This document shows, piece after piece, positions 18,126-26,900 of a DNA stretch of 40,051 nt. A program made the translations under genes and the position numbers. The DNA is from Verrucomicrobia bacterium UBA1200 (GTDB lineage: Bacteria > Verrucomicrobiota > Kiritimatiellia > RFP12 > UBA1067): the NCBI GenBank assembly GCA_002309765.1, contig DBXY01000014.1:1-40051 (forward strand). The letters run 5' to 3'. A model generated the notes under the pieces. That model was not told where the DNA came from, ran no database searches, and saw only the letters and a list, made by a program, of their open reading frames with translations. Within the stretch, counting starts at the first letter, position 1; every line of letters starts with the position of its first letter.

Positions 18126-21100
18126 CTAACGCTGGATCAACACCCGCAAACCGCCGATTGAAGCGTAATTGGCTCCGCGGATTTCACTCAACGCCACCAA
18201 CTTTACGTACCTGCCCTTGACGGGCGCAAACTCGATCCGCTGCCACTTGGACTGCTCCGCCGCGAAATCGGCCTCCTTCACCGGCGTCCCCCACTTCTTG
18301 CCGTCGTGGCTGACAAACAACTGGTACTTCTTAATCCAGCCGTTGGAATTGCCGTCGCCGCGGCCCAAATACTCGAACCCGCCGATATTCAGCTCCGCGC
18401 CGAGGTCGATGGTTACATAATGGGGGAACTTGGCTTCCGGATTCTGCCACCTGCTATGCCAGAAGGTGGCCGGGTTGCCGTCCAAAATGTGCTGCGGCTC
18501 GCCCTCGCCTTGCTGATAAGAGGAGACCTCCGCAATCTTGATCTTCGCGGGATCGCGGGGCAACAACCCTTCCAGCGCGGGGAAATCCGCCCCGGCGACC
18601 GCGCTCTGGCTACCGCCGCGAATCGCGACCGCGCGCACCTTGAGCTGGCCGAAATTTTCCACCGGGCCGGTGAAAACCGGGGATCCGGCGTTCGGCACCG
18701 AACCGTCCAGCGTGTAGTGGATCTCGCCGTTGCCGCTAATGTTCAAAATGCCATAGCCGCTGCGCGAGATAGCCGGCGTATGAATGGCCGGAGAGGGAGT
18801 GCGAGCCAATTCGCTGAGGCTCTTATATCCGGCGGCGCACGGACGCATCACGTAGGTATAGTCGATGGGCTGCGCCTTGATGGTGTACTTCGCCATCGGG
18901 CGCGGGCCGCAGCTGGCTCCGCCCAACCCCATCTGCAACCGGTCGATGCGAAGGATAACCTCGGAACGGGGAACCGGCGGGTTGTAAATGCGCTGCTGCC
19001 CGTTGCGGTGACGGGCGAATTCCATATCCTCGGTGGTGTAATGGGTGGCGGTCATGAACACCGGCTCCGGGAAGGTGAACAGCACGCCTTTGCCCTTGGA
19101 GTTGGTGAACGCCGCCCAACGGACATCGCACTTGCAGCCGTTTTCCTGCGGACGGACGTAATCGACATACTGGTCGGTAACCGTGCTTTCGTAATAACCG
19201 ATCTCGCTGGCGGTCTTGCGGTCCACATAGTTTTCCCAAGGCCCGCGCCCGTAATACGCCAACTGCTCCAGCGCCGGATCGAGAACAAGGTTAATCCCCA
19301 TGCGCGGGATGTTGGGCATCGCGCCGAACGGGGTGATGTGATTCTTTACCGAAACCGAACCGTCACCGGCAACGATAAACTCGGTGTCGTGCACAAAGCG
19401 GCCGCTCTTGAAACCGTCGGCATTGACACTGCTGACAACGCGCACCGTCGATGGGCCGGCCTGCTCCACCTTAAGCGGATGGGCGTGGTACCCCATCTGG
19501 GTAAGCCCGGAATTGTAGTACTCGTCGCGCATCCACACGTCATTGTCGACAAACGCCCGGAAGGTGTCAAACCGCGGTCCGCGCACAATGCCGTCCGAAT
19601 CCGACAGCACCGTCTGCCCGCCGTAAACCAAACGGGAGATCGTGCCGGTCTTGCGGCTGAACTCAACTTCGAAATTCTTGCCCGACACGGTCACCGCCGA
19701 CGCGGTTTCGCGTACCGTTAGGCCGGGCAATTTTTCCATTGAAGCCTTCGGCGGCTCGGCCGACACCAAGAACGGCAACTGGTCGGACGCTATTTCATGG
19801 CCCTCATCCGCCCACAGCGTTTTGCGCTTCAAATGGAAACTGACCCGGTAGAAATACTCCGCGCCCGCCACGGGATTAACCTTCGGCAGCGGCACTTTAA
19901 CCTTTTGGCGCGACAGCGGCGGCACCGCGATATTGGCGATCTTTCCGCTGTCAACCACCTTGCCGTCGCAGGACAAAGACCAGCGGGCCTCAAACTCCGA
20001 AGTGTTGGTGAAACCGAACCGGTTCCACACCTCGACTTCGCCGGTGCCGGCGTTTTCGGAGGACACCACAATGTTGCGGTGGACGTGCTTTACCTCAACC
20101 AGTTTAGGAGTGACCTGACGGTCCGGGGTAATCACGCCGTTGCAGACAAACGGCCCGTCGTTCGGCTTGTCGTCAAAATCGCCGCCATACGCAAAATAAC
20201 GGATCGGCTTGCCGTCCGGGCCGACCTTATCCGTGTTCTTCCAAAGCGCTTGGTCAACCCAATCCCAAATGCAGCCGCCGCAAAGCGTGTCGCTGGAATA
20301 CCAGGCATCCCAGTACTCCTGGAAGTTGCCCATCGCGTTACCCATGGCATGCGCGTACTCGCACATGAAAAACGGCTTGTCGCGATTCTGCCCGCGGCTG
20401 AACAGCCACTCCACCGACGGGTACATGGTGCTGTCCACATCCGCCACCGGATTGTCGCGCTCGTAATGCACCAGGCGCGTGGGATCGGCGGCCTTTACCG
20501 CTTTTGCGGCGGCGGCGAAATTCTCGCCAGGACCGGCCTCGTTGCCAAGCGACCACATGAAGACGCAGGGGTGGTTCTTGTAATTCTCCACGTTGTTCAC
20601 GTTGCGCTCGACATGGGCCTTCTCCCACGACGCCACATGGGCCAGCGACTCCCTGCCGTATCCCATACCGTGCGACTCCACGTTCGCCTCGGCAACCACG
20701 TAAATGCCGTACCGGTCGCACAACCGGTACCAGTAATAATGGTTGGGATAATGGCTGGTGCGGACGGTATTGATGTTGTTCTGCTTGAACATCAAAATGT
20801 CTTTGAGCATCATCTCGCGGCTAATCGTGCGGCCGTTGTCCGGGGTGGTCTCATGACGGTTCACACCTTTGAACTTGATGTGCTTGCCGTTGAAAAGCAC
20901 CACGTTGTTCTTGATCTCGATTTGGCGGAAACCGACTTTGCAGGAACGGATGTCCGTGGTGCCGTCAGCGGCGGCGAGAGTCATAACCAGCGTGTACAGG
21001 TACGGATCTTCGGCGGACCACAACCTCGGCGCGGACACCGGAAGGCTGACCGAACGGGTAGCGTCGGAACCGTCGGAGGTCAGCTGGAAGTTTGCCACCG

Positions 21101-21965
21101 GCAGCTTCGCCACGGATTTTCCGGCCGCGTCAAAAAGCTCCGCCGTGACCTTGGCGGTCAACTCCTTGCCGTTCAGCGACCGAGCCTTGTAGCGGATGTT
21201 GAGCGTGGCGTCGCGGTAATTCGCGGCCAGCGGAGTGGTCACGTAAAAGTCGCGCAATTCCGCGGCCGGCGGGGAGAAAAGCGAAACATCGCGGTATATC
21301 CCGCTGAAGCGGAACATATCCTGGTCTTCCAAATAAGAACCGTCGCTCCACCGGTAAACCTCAACCGCCAGCAAATTCTTGCCCGACTGCAAATACGGGG
21401 TAAGATTAAACTCGGCGGGAAGCTTGCTGTCCTCGCTGTAACCCACCTGCCGACCGTTCAACCACAGATAGAAAGCGGAATACACCCCGTCAAAACGGAT
21501 GAACACCGGGCGGCCCTTCCAATCGTCCGGCACCGTGAAAGTGGTGCGGTAGGAGCTTACCGGATTGTAGGCGGTGCCGATGAACGGCGGCTTACGCTGG
21601 TGCGGATAGCGGACATTGGTGTAGATCGGGATGCCGTAGCCGCGCATTTCCACGCAACTCGGCACATCGATGGAGTACCACTGGCTGGCATCGAAATCCG
21701 GACGGTAGAAATCGACCGGACGGTCATCGGGGCTGCCGTTCCACATAAATACCCAATCACCGTTCAACGACTTGCGGAACGGCGTCTCCGGCTCGTCCTC
21801 CGTGATTGCCGCCTTCGCGCTCGCCAAAGGAAAACTCTCCGCCCGGGACGGCTCCCGGTTAATCGAGTTGATAAGTTCGTTTTCCCATTCCTTCACCCCT
21901 TGAGCGTTGCAAACGCCAAAAAGTGCCAATGTCAGTCCCGCAGTCATAACGATTGTTCGGTTCAT
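18126..21965 (-). CDS. lacZ: Secreted beta-galactosidase, GH2 LacZ family, with C-terminal accessory domains
   Basis: 1279 residues. Hydrolyses terminal beta-D-galactosides, probably in the periplasm or outside the cell. An N-terminal signal peptide (MNRTIVMTAGLTLALFGVCNA) precedes the GH2 sugar-binding domain (~60-235), Ig-like domain, and TIM barrel with acid/base Glu476 in WSLGNEAGPG and nucleophile Glu536 in CEYAHAMGN. The beta-galactosidase small-chain domain follows (YYGRGPWENYVDRK). The end carries a chitobiase-type C-terminal module (GNGEIHYTLDGSVP) and an F5/8 discoidin-like module (HILDGNPATFWHSRWQ). It is longer than the ~1020-residue E. coli enzyme because of these extra modules. 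TAGGAG lies 9 bp before ATG. Confidence 0.93.
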   Translation of the reverse strand: MNRTIVMTAGLTLALFGVCNAQGVKEWENELINSINREPSRAESFPLASAKAAITEDEPETPFRKSLNGDWVFMWNGSPDDRPVDFYRPDFDASQWYSIDVPSCVEMRGYGIPIYTNVRYPHQRKPPFIGTAYNPVSSYRTTFTVPDDWKGRPVFIRFDGVYSAFYLWLNGRQVGYSEDSKLPAEFNLTPYLQSGKNLLAVEVYRWSDGSYLEDQDMFRFSGIYRDVSLFSPPAAELRDFYVTTPLAANYRDATLNIRYKARSLNGKELTAKVTAELFDAAGKSVAKLPVANFQLTSDGSDATRSVSLPVSAPRLWSAEDPYLYTLVMTLAAADGTTDIRSCKVGFRQIEIKNNVVLFNGKHIKFKGVNRHETTPDNGRTISREMMLKDILMFKQNNINTVRTSHYPNHYYWYRLCDRYGIYVVAEANVESHGMGYGRESLAHVASWEKAHVERNVNNVENYKNHPCVFMWSLGNEAGPGENFAAAAKAVKAADPTRLVHYERDNPVADVDSTMYPSVEWLFSRGQNRDKPFFMCEYAHAMGNAMGNFQEYWDAWYSSDTLCGGCIWDWVDQALWKNTDKVGPDGKPIRYFAYGGDFDDKPNDGPFVCNGVITPDRQVTPKLVEVKHVHRNIVVSSENAGTGEVEVWNRFGFTNTSEFEARWSLSCDGKVVDSGKIANIAVPPLSRQKVKVPLPKVNPVAGAEYFYRVSFHLKRKTLWADEGHEIASDQLPFLVSAEPPKASMEKLPGLTVRETASAVTVSGKNFEVEFSRKTGTISRLVYGGQTVLSDSDGIVRGPRFDTFRAFVDNDVWMRDEYYNSGLTQMGYHAHPLKVEQAGPSTVRVVSSVNADGFKSGRFVHDTEFIVAGDGSVSVKNHITPFGAMPNIPRMGINLVLDPALEQLAYYGRGPWENYVDRKTASEIGYYESTVTDQYVDYVRPQENGCKCDVRWAAFTNSKGKGVLFTFPEPVFMTATHYTTEDMEFARHRNGQQRIYNPPVPRSEVILRIDRLQMGLGGASCGPRPMAKYTIKAQPIDYTYVMRPCAAGYKSLSELARTPSPAIHTPAISRSGYGILNISGNGEIHYTLDGSVPNAGSPVFTGPVENFGQLKVRAVAIRGGSQSAVAGADFPALEGLLPRDPAKIKIAEVSSYQQGEGEPQHILDGNPATFWHSRWQNPEAKFPHYVTIDLGAELNIGGFEYLGRGDGNSNGWIKKYQLFVSHDGKKWGTPVKEADFAAEQSKWQRIEFAPVKGRYVKLVALSEIRGANYASIGGLRVLIQR

Positions 21966-21997
21966 CAGTTGATACTCCTAAAAACAAAGAATAGGGT

Positions 21998-22026
21998 ATT
22001 ATCCCAAAATGAACGGTGCAATTCAA
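21998..22026 (-). promoter_or_regulatory. Promoter for lacZ-ileS
   Basis: Minus-strand TTGAAT (22026-22021), 17-bp spacer, GATAAT (22003-21998). It sits about 33 bp upstream of the lacZ start and diverges from the lipoprotein promoter. Called by inspection. Confidence 0.45.
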
Positions 22027-22066
22027 TCCAGAAGTGTCTTAAAATCAAAGAATGTTGATTATGCGA

Positions 22067-22095
22067 TTGTCAAACGCTCTCGAATGTGCCATAAT
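22067..22095 (+). promoter_or_regulatory. Promoter for the lone lipoprotein gene
   Basis: TTGTCA (22067-22072), 17-bp spacer, CATAAT (22090-22095). An inverted repeat GTGCCAT / ATGGCAC spans about 22086-22133 between promoter and start and could be an operator, but this is speculative. Confidence 0.42.
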
Positions 22096-22147
22096 GAATC
22101 GCGATGAATAAATGCGTGGCATAATGGCACTACAAAGGAAGAAATGC

Positions 22148-22816
22148 ATGAAAAAATCGGTTATCGTTTTGTTGTCGGCGGCTTTCTTGACGACAGTCGG
22201 CTGCCGCCATTCTTTGGAAGTAAAGAATTCCAACCGATATTGCGGCATTACCGCCGCAGACCACCGGCAGCAAGGGCTATCAATCGCGTTAGTCCCCAAC
22301 AGCCACAAACAATTATATTTTCTGCAAGCCTTAGCGCCTAAACTGCAAGTTGCCGGAAATTACAAAACGTTCATCGCCAATGATAGCAATTCTTCCCAGA
22401 CATCCGACATCCAATTGCTTTTTAAGATTGATTATGACGGGTCGGCAAACCCGGGCAATTTTTTTGTGTGTTTTCCAGGCTGTTTCATATTTACCCATGT
22501 TTGGCTGGGTTACGGTTACACCGTTCATTGGGAAACCACCATCCAAGGAATCGACACCAAAACCGGGAAGCAGCTGTTTCGCGAACCGATTGGGATGGAT
22601 CTCGATTTCCGCTACGCCCGCTGTGGCACGTCCTGGGCCAACAATATGCTCTTCATCTTCCCGTTTCCGTTGGTCAACGGTTTTGTCAACATGACATACG
22701 ACGACAAAGCCACACCTATGTTTTTGGACAAATCCTTAGACACCATCACCGACTACACCGCAGTGAAACTGGTCGAGAAAATAAACACAGCCTATTCTAA
22801 CAGAGCATCATTGTAA
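22148..22816 (+). CDS. Hypothetical lipoprotein
   Basis: 222 residues from the ATG at 22148, chosen because AAGGAAG lies 6 bp upstream and the product then begins with a lipoprotein signal (MKKSVIVLLSAAF) and a lipobox ending at Cys (TTVGC). The frame extends upstream to 22112 but those residues break the signal peptide. The body has a beta-rich central part (SDIQLLFKIDYDGSAN, VHWETTIQGIDTKTGKQL) and a hydrophobic stretch, FFVCFPGCFIFTHVWLGYG. I do not recognise the family. It is the only plus-strand gene in the middle of the window and stands alone, convergent with the tRNA. Likely anchored in the outer or inner membrane facing the periplasm. Confidence 0.75.
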   Translation: MKKSVIVLLSAAFLTTVGCRHSLEVKNSNRYCGITAADHRQQGLSIALVPNSHKQLYFLQALAPKLQVAGNYKTFIANDSNSSQTSDIQLLFKIDYDGSANPGNFFVCFPGCFIFTHVWLGYGYTVHWETTIQGIDTKTGKQLFREPIGMDLDFRYARCGTSWANNMLFIFPFPLVNGFVNMTYDDKATPMFLDKSLDTITDYTAVKLVEKINTAYSNRASL

Positions 22817-22820
22817 AAAA

Positions 22821-22905
22821 TGGTGGGCGCGGCGGGAATCGAACCCGCAAACCTTTCGGTACAAGATCCTAAGTCTTGCGTGTATGCCAGTTTCACCACG
22901 CGCCC
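22821..22905 (-). tRNA. tRNA-Leu (anticodon UAG)
   Basis: 85 nt including an encoded CCA. The acceptor stem GGGCGCG pairs with CGCGCCC, discriminator A. The anticodon stem CAAGA/TCTTG encloses the loop CTTAGGA with anticodon TAG. A long class-II variable arm (ACCGAAAGGT region) and the T-arm GCGGG-TTCGATT-CCCGC confirm leucine identity. It reads CUA and, with wobble, other CUN codons. Six T residues follow the CCA directly. Confidence 0.96.
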
Positions 22906-22920
22906 GAAAAAATTGGTTTG

Positions 22921-22949
22921 ACGTTATCAAAAAACGCGCAGAATGGCAA
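22921..22949 (-). promoter_or_regulatory. Promoter of tRNA-Leu
   Basis: Minus-strand TTGCCA (22949-22944), 17-bp spacer, TAACGT (22926-22921), about 15 bp upstream of the mature tRNA 5' end. The -35 box lies in the loop of the preceding terminator hairpin. Confidence 0.4.
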
Positions 22950-22961
22950 CTAATTTCTGCG
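22929..22961 (-). terminator. Intrinsic terminator of the ftsH-rodZ operon
   Basis: On the minus strand CGCAGAA (22961-22955) pairs with TTCTGCG (22943-22937) over an 11-nt loop, followed by CG and six T residues (22934-22929). It lies about 30 bp past the rodZ-like stop. The stem is short (7 bp) but perfect. Confidence 0.6.
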
Positions 22962-22991
22962 GTCTGACTCCGTTTTTTGCCGCCGCTGGGG

Positions 22992-24143
22992 CTAATCGGC
23001 GTACATGGCCGGCGGCGGGTCGCATTTTTCAATCATCTTGGCGGTGCTTTCGCGCGACATTTTTTCAGCCATGGAAAACAGCGTCTTAATGCCGATGCCG
23101 AGCATCACGGCAACCACCGCCACCCCGCAACCCAACAGCAATTCCCGCGAATGCGGATGGACAAAATCTTGCCACAGTTCGCCAAAACCTCGGCCAAGCC
23201 CTTTGGTACAATCCGCCAACGGGCCAAAGACCGAACGCTTGGGACGTTCTTCCGTCTCCTCATCCGAAATCTGCGGCAGTTCATCCACCTTCGGCGGCAC
23301 ATAAGGATGGAACAAATCCGGTTCTCCGGGAACAATCGGCCCGAAATCTTCTTCATCCGTTTTCGGTTCGGCGGTTTCCGCTTTCGGTTCAACGGATTCC
23401 GCTTTCGTCTCGGCGGCTTCGACCGGCGGCGGCGTTTCCTGAATTTCAGCCGCTTCAAGCGGCTCCGGAGCTTCAGGGGTTTCGGGGGTTTCTGGGATTA
23501 CCGGAGCGACCGGAGTTTCCAAAGTTTCAGGGTTTTCCAGAACCGCCGGGATTGCCGCAGGTTCCGGAGTTTCCACAGGTTCCGGAGTTTCCGGAATGAC
23601 CACGGTTTCCGGGCTCTCCTGAATGGCCGGAGTTTCCGAAATCACCGTGGGTTCCGTAACTTCCGGCATCTCCGCAACTTCCGGCACATTCGGTTTTTCC
23701 GGTTCGGCCGTTGCAACGGCCGGGGCCGGAGGCGCGACCGGTTCTTGTACGGGGGTGACTCCGGGAATTGTGATGCGCGGGGGCGGCATCACGGACTCGA
23801 CCGGCTTCTGTTCCGGGGCTGGCGCCGGTTTGTGCGGCATAATCCGCTCCGGCTTCGCCTCCGGCATATTCTCCGCCAGTATCGGACGGTGGCGTGAAGG
23901 CTCTTCGCGTTCGGAACGGTACAACCGGTTAAAATCCTCCACCAACGGAGCCGGGTCCAGTTCAAGCAGCTGGGCGTACAGCTTCACAAAACCGCGGCCG
24001 TAAATCGGGGCGGCAATCCGCCGGAAATTTTCATTTTCCAGCCCTTCCACCACCTGTGAAAGCAGATGGGTGCTTTCTGCCACCTCCGATATGGTAAGCC
24101 CCTTCTCTATGCGAGCCTTGCGCAGAATCTCACCTAATGCCAT
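22992..24143 (-). CDS. RodZ-like helix-turn-helix membrane protein
   Basis: 383 residues. The N-terminal ~75 residues are a RodZ-type HTH_25 domain (LGEILRKARIEKGLTISEVAE...YGRGFVKLYAQLLEL), which in RodZ binds MreB and links it to the wall-elongation machinery. A ~200-residue linker (about 130-300) consists of P/E/T/V-rich degenerate repeats (PETPE, PEPVE, ETPETPEAPE). One transmembrane helix lies at about 335-358 (LLLGCGVAVVAVMLGIGIKT), leaving only 25 periplasmic residues. The usual periplasmic beta-domain of RodZ is absent. A role in cell shape is likely from the HTH and membrane topology, but loss of the periplasmic domain makes exact equivalence uncertain. Last protein gene of the operon, 12 bp after ftsK. 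Confidence 0.78.
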   Translation of the reverse strand: MALGEILRKARIEKGLTISEVAESTHLLSQVVEGLENENFRRIAAPIYGRGFVKLYAQLLELDPAPLVEDFNRLYRSEREEPSRHRPILAENMPEAKPERIMPHKPAPAPEQKPVESVMPPPRITIPGVTPVQEPVAPPAPAVATAEPEKPNVPEVAEMPEVTEPTVISETPAIQESPETVVIPETPEPVETPEPAAIPAVLENPETLETPVAPVIPETPETPEAPEPLEAAEIQETPPPVEAAETKAESVEPKAETAEPKTDEEDFGPIVPGEPDLFHPYVPPKVDELPQISDEETEERPKRSVFGPLADCTKGLGRGFGELWQDFVHPHSRELLLGCGVAVVAVMLGIGIKTLFSMAEKMSRESTAKMIEKCDPPPAMYAD

Positions 24144-24155
24144 GTTACCGCTCCT

Positions 24156-26900
24156 TTACTCTTCACCATCCGGTTCAACCGGCTCAGCGAATCCGTCGTC
24201 ACCGAGCGCCCCCGCCAAATCCGCGGCCCCCGCCGCGCCGGAATCGGCCGACCCGCCATCCAAATCGATGTTCTCGGGAACAATCTTATCCAAATCGACC
24301 AAAATGTCGCGCGCGTTGGCGCCGTTGACCGGACCGACAATCCCGCGCTCTTCCATCATATCCATGATCCGCGACGCTTTGGAATACCCAATCCTGAGTT
24401 TGCGCTGAATCATGGTGGTGGAGGCCCTTTTAGTGATCCTGAGCACCTCCAAAGCCTGACGGTACGTCTCTTCGTCACCGGCATCGGCATCCGAGTCAAA
24501 GCTGCCCGGCACACCGCCGCCAGCCGACGCGGATCCGCTGTCGTCTTCGTCATCGCCCAGCAAATCGGAGGCGTCCTCAACCTTGACGCGATCCATGCGC
24601 TGGGTGAAATCGGAGTCGTAACTGGCCCGGTAGCGTTCGCGGATGTAATTCGTTACCCGCTCAATCTCCTGGTCGCTCAACCACGCGCCCTGCGCGCGAA
24701 TCAGCCTTCCGCCCGGCCGCAGGAACAGCATGTCGCCATTGCCGATCAAGGTCTCGGCGCCGGTGGTGTCCAAAATGGTCCGGCTGTCGGTCCCTTGGGC
24801 AACCTTGAAGGCGATCCGCCCCGGAACGTTGGCCTTGATGGTGCCGGTGATGACCTTTACATCCGGACGCTGGGTGGCCAGAATCAGATGGATGCCCACC
24901 GCGCGCGATTTCTGCGCCAGTCGGGCAATCAGCTTGTCCACGTCTTTGCCGACCGTGGCCATAATATCCGCCACCTCGTCCATGATAATCACGATGTAGG
25001 GGAGCTTATCCGGATCCTCGGAACTGAACAGATCGTCCGCGCTGCCCACATTCTGGCGGTTGTTGTAAGCGGCAATGTTGCGGCAGGCGTATTTGTTGAG
25101 CAGCTTATAACGCTTCTCCATCTCCACCACCGCCCAACGCAACCCGAACACCACCTTGTTGGCGTCGGTAATCACCGGAACCAGCAGATGCGGCAGGTTG
25201 TTGTACATCGCGAATTCGACGCTCTTGGGGTCGACCAGAATCAGCCGGAGCTGTTCTGGCGTCCGGGTCATTAGCATTCCGACGATTATGGCATTAAGAC
25301 AGACGCTCTTACCGGAATTGGTGGCGCCCGCGACCAGCAAATGCGGGGCTTTGGTGAGATCCGAAATCAGATCGTCGCCGCCGACATCCTTACCCAGCAG
25401 CAGCGGCACCGAAAGGTGACTGTTGAGGAATGTGTCGCTCTCCAGAATTTCGCGGAACGTCACCTTCTGCGAATGGCGGTTCGGAATCTCGATGCCCACC
25501 ACGTCCTTGCCGGGAATCGGCGCCTCCACCCGCAGGCTGATCGCTTTTAGGTCCTTCTGCAAATTGCCGGAAAGCGCCGCGATGCGTTCCACCCGCACCC
25601 CTTTTGCGGTGCGCAACTCATACTGGGTCAACACCGGACCGGCGGTGGCGTTAACCACCTCGACCGGAATGTTAAACTGCGCCAGCGTATCGGTCAGGAT
25701 TTCCGAAGTGAGCTGGATGTCGCCCTCCTCCACCGTCTGCTGCTTTTCCGGCAACGGGTCGAGCAGATCCACCGGCGGCAGCTCGTAATGCTGCGGCTCA
25801 TCCTCCGGCTGCTGCCGGGCGGCATCGGGAACCTTGGCTTTATCCGCAACCGCCACGGGCGCGGCCTTAACATTGGCGGGCTGCTGCTCAGCCCGGCGCG
25901 GGTTTGAGGCGTCCACCGCCGCCCGCGCGGCTCTGGCCAGTTCACGCAAATTGTCGCTGCCGTCATTGACGTGGATCAGCGTGGCGGCGCCGACCTTCCC
26001 CGTCTGCGTCTGCCGCATTTCGGCGGCCTTCGCCTCCTGGCGCTCCCGCAACCGCTGTTCCCGCTCCTCGCGTTTCTGCTCGGCGCTCTTTTTCTGCTGC
26101 TCCCTGATTCGCGCCTTCTCTTCCGCTTCCGCCGCGAGGGCCGCTTCGCGAGCCTGCCGGGCGGCCTCTTTTTCCTGGCGGCGGCGCTCTTTTTCCGCCT
26201 CTTTCTCCCGGCGGCGACGCTCGGACGCGGACATTTCGCGCACGCCGTCCACGCCGAATCCCGGCTCACCGCCCAGAGTTTCGTCGTCACGGTACCGGAA
26301 CGACAACATTCCGGCAAACCGGCAAATCCCCGCCCACAACGTCGTCGGGCCGATAATCATCACCAAGGCAAAAATCATTAAGCCCGACATGAGCATCCCG
26401 CCACCGAACGGGTTTATCCAACGGGCGAGGAAACAGGTCATCAGCCAATACCCCACCGCGCCGCCGGCGTTTGGCTGAGAATTAAGTTCAGATAACGCGT
26501 TGCGAAACGTAGAATCGCTGCCCAGCTGGAACATGCAGCACGTCGCGGTCAGCAGCAGCAAGGCCCACAAAGCCCGCCGGCAAATGTTCATGGTGCGGGT
26601 AAACAGCATCAGCAGACTGAACGCGAGCATCAGCGCCGGAACCACCCACACCGCGAGGCCAATCAGCGTGTAACCGACGAAAGCCGACCATGCGCCGACC
26701 AGTCCGAACAGGTTGGCGGGCGGTTTCTGGCAGGGCGTGCTCAGCCATTCGATGTCCCGCCAATCGTAAGTCAGCAGCACACAAAAAATCAACAGCGAAA
26801 ACACCAGCAGCGGCACCGCCGCAATCCGGTGCTGAATCACCCGGTCATGAAGCTCTCGGTCTTCGGTTCTCTGGTTTACCAATTCCATAATACGGCACAC
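24156..26900 (-). CDS. ftsK: DNA translocase FtsK/SpoIIIE
   Basis: 914 residues. Septum-anchored ATPase that pumps chromosomal DNA and helps resolve dimers. Four or more N-terminal membrane helices (within ~25-200) are followed by a long charged R/E/K/Q coiled-coil-like linker (~230-310) and a Pro/acid region. The motor has Walker A GATNSGKSV, LRLILVDPKSVEF, Walker B IVIIMDEVAD and LILATQRPDV. The C-terminal winged-helix gamma domain (residues ~820-875, RKLRIGYSKASRIMDMMEERG) recognises polar DNA motifs. It starts at GTG 26900, directly abutting the upstream stop; an ATG at 26888 is an alternative start. An acidic Ala/Gly tail ends the protein. Confidence 0.94.
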   Translation of the reverse strand: MCRIMELVNQRTEDRELHDRVIQHRIAAVPLLVFSLLIFCVLLTYDWRDIEWLSTPCQKPPANLFGLVGAWSAFVGYTLIGLAVWVVPALMLAFSLLMLFTRTMNICRRALWALLLLTATCCMFQLGSDSTFRNALSELNSQPNAGGAVGYWLMTCFLARWINPFGGGMLMSGLMIFALVMIIGPTTLWAGICRFAGMLSFRYRDDETLGGEPGFGVDGVREMSASERRRREKEAEKERRRQEKEAARQAREAALAAEAEEKARIREQQKKSAEQKREEREQRLRERQEAKAAEMRQTQTGKVGAATLIHVNDGSDNLRELARAARAAVDASNPRRAEQQPANVKAAPVAVADKAKVPDAARQQPEDEPQHYELPPVDLLDPLPEKQQTVEEGDIQLTSEILTDTLAQFNIPVEVVNATAGPVLTQYELRTAKGVRVERIAALSGNLQKDLKAISLRVEAPIPGKDVVGIEIPNRHSQKVTFREILESDTFLNSHLSVPLLLGKDVGGDDLISDLTKAPHLLVAGATNSGKSVCLNAIIVGMLMTRTPEQLRLILVDPKSVEFAMYNNLPHLLVPVITDANKVVFGLRWAVVEMEKRYKLLNKYACRNIAAYNNRQNVGSADDLFSSEDPDKLPYIVIIMDEVADIMATVGKDVDKLIARLAQKSRAVGIHLILATQRPDVKVITGTIKANVPGRIAFKVAQGTDSRTILDTTGAETLIGNGDMLFLRPGGRLIRAQGAWLSDQEIERVTNYIRERYRASYDSDFTQRMDRVKVEDASDLLGDDEDDSGSASAGGGVPGSFDSDADAGDEETYRQALEVLRITKRASTTMIQRKLRIGYSKASRIMDMMEERGIVGPVNGANARDILVDLDKIVPENIDLDGGSADSGAAGAADLAGALGDDGFAEPVEPDGEE

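Noticed and set aside
19797..22058. 753-codon plus-strand frame opposite lacZ (also 483 codons at 16100-17551 and 397 codons at 9956-11149)
   Set aside because: They lie antisense to clear enzymes in GC-rich DNA, have Arg/His/Gln-rich composition and no recognisable motif: shadows of codon bias.
22821..22905. tRNA-Leu as an integration site of a genomic island
   Set aside because: No integrase, no repeated tRNA 3' end and ordinary housekeeping genes on the minus-strand side.
22977..23897. 306-codon plus-strand frame full of RGFR/FRSFR repeats
   Set aside because: It is the antisense reading of the Pro/Glu repeat linker of the RodZ-like gene, whose HTH and membrane helix support the minus strand.
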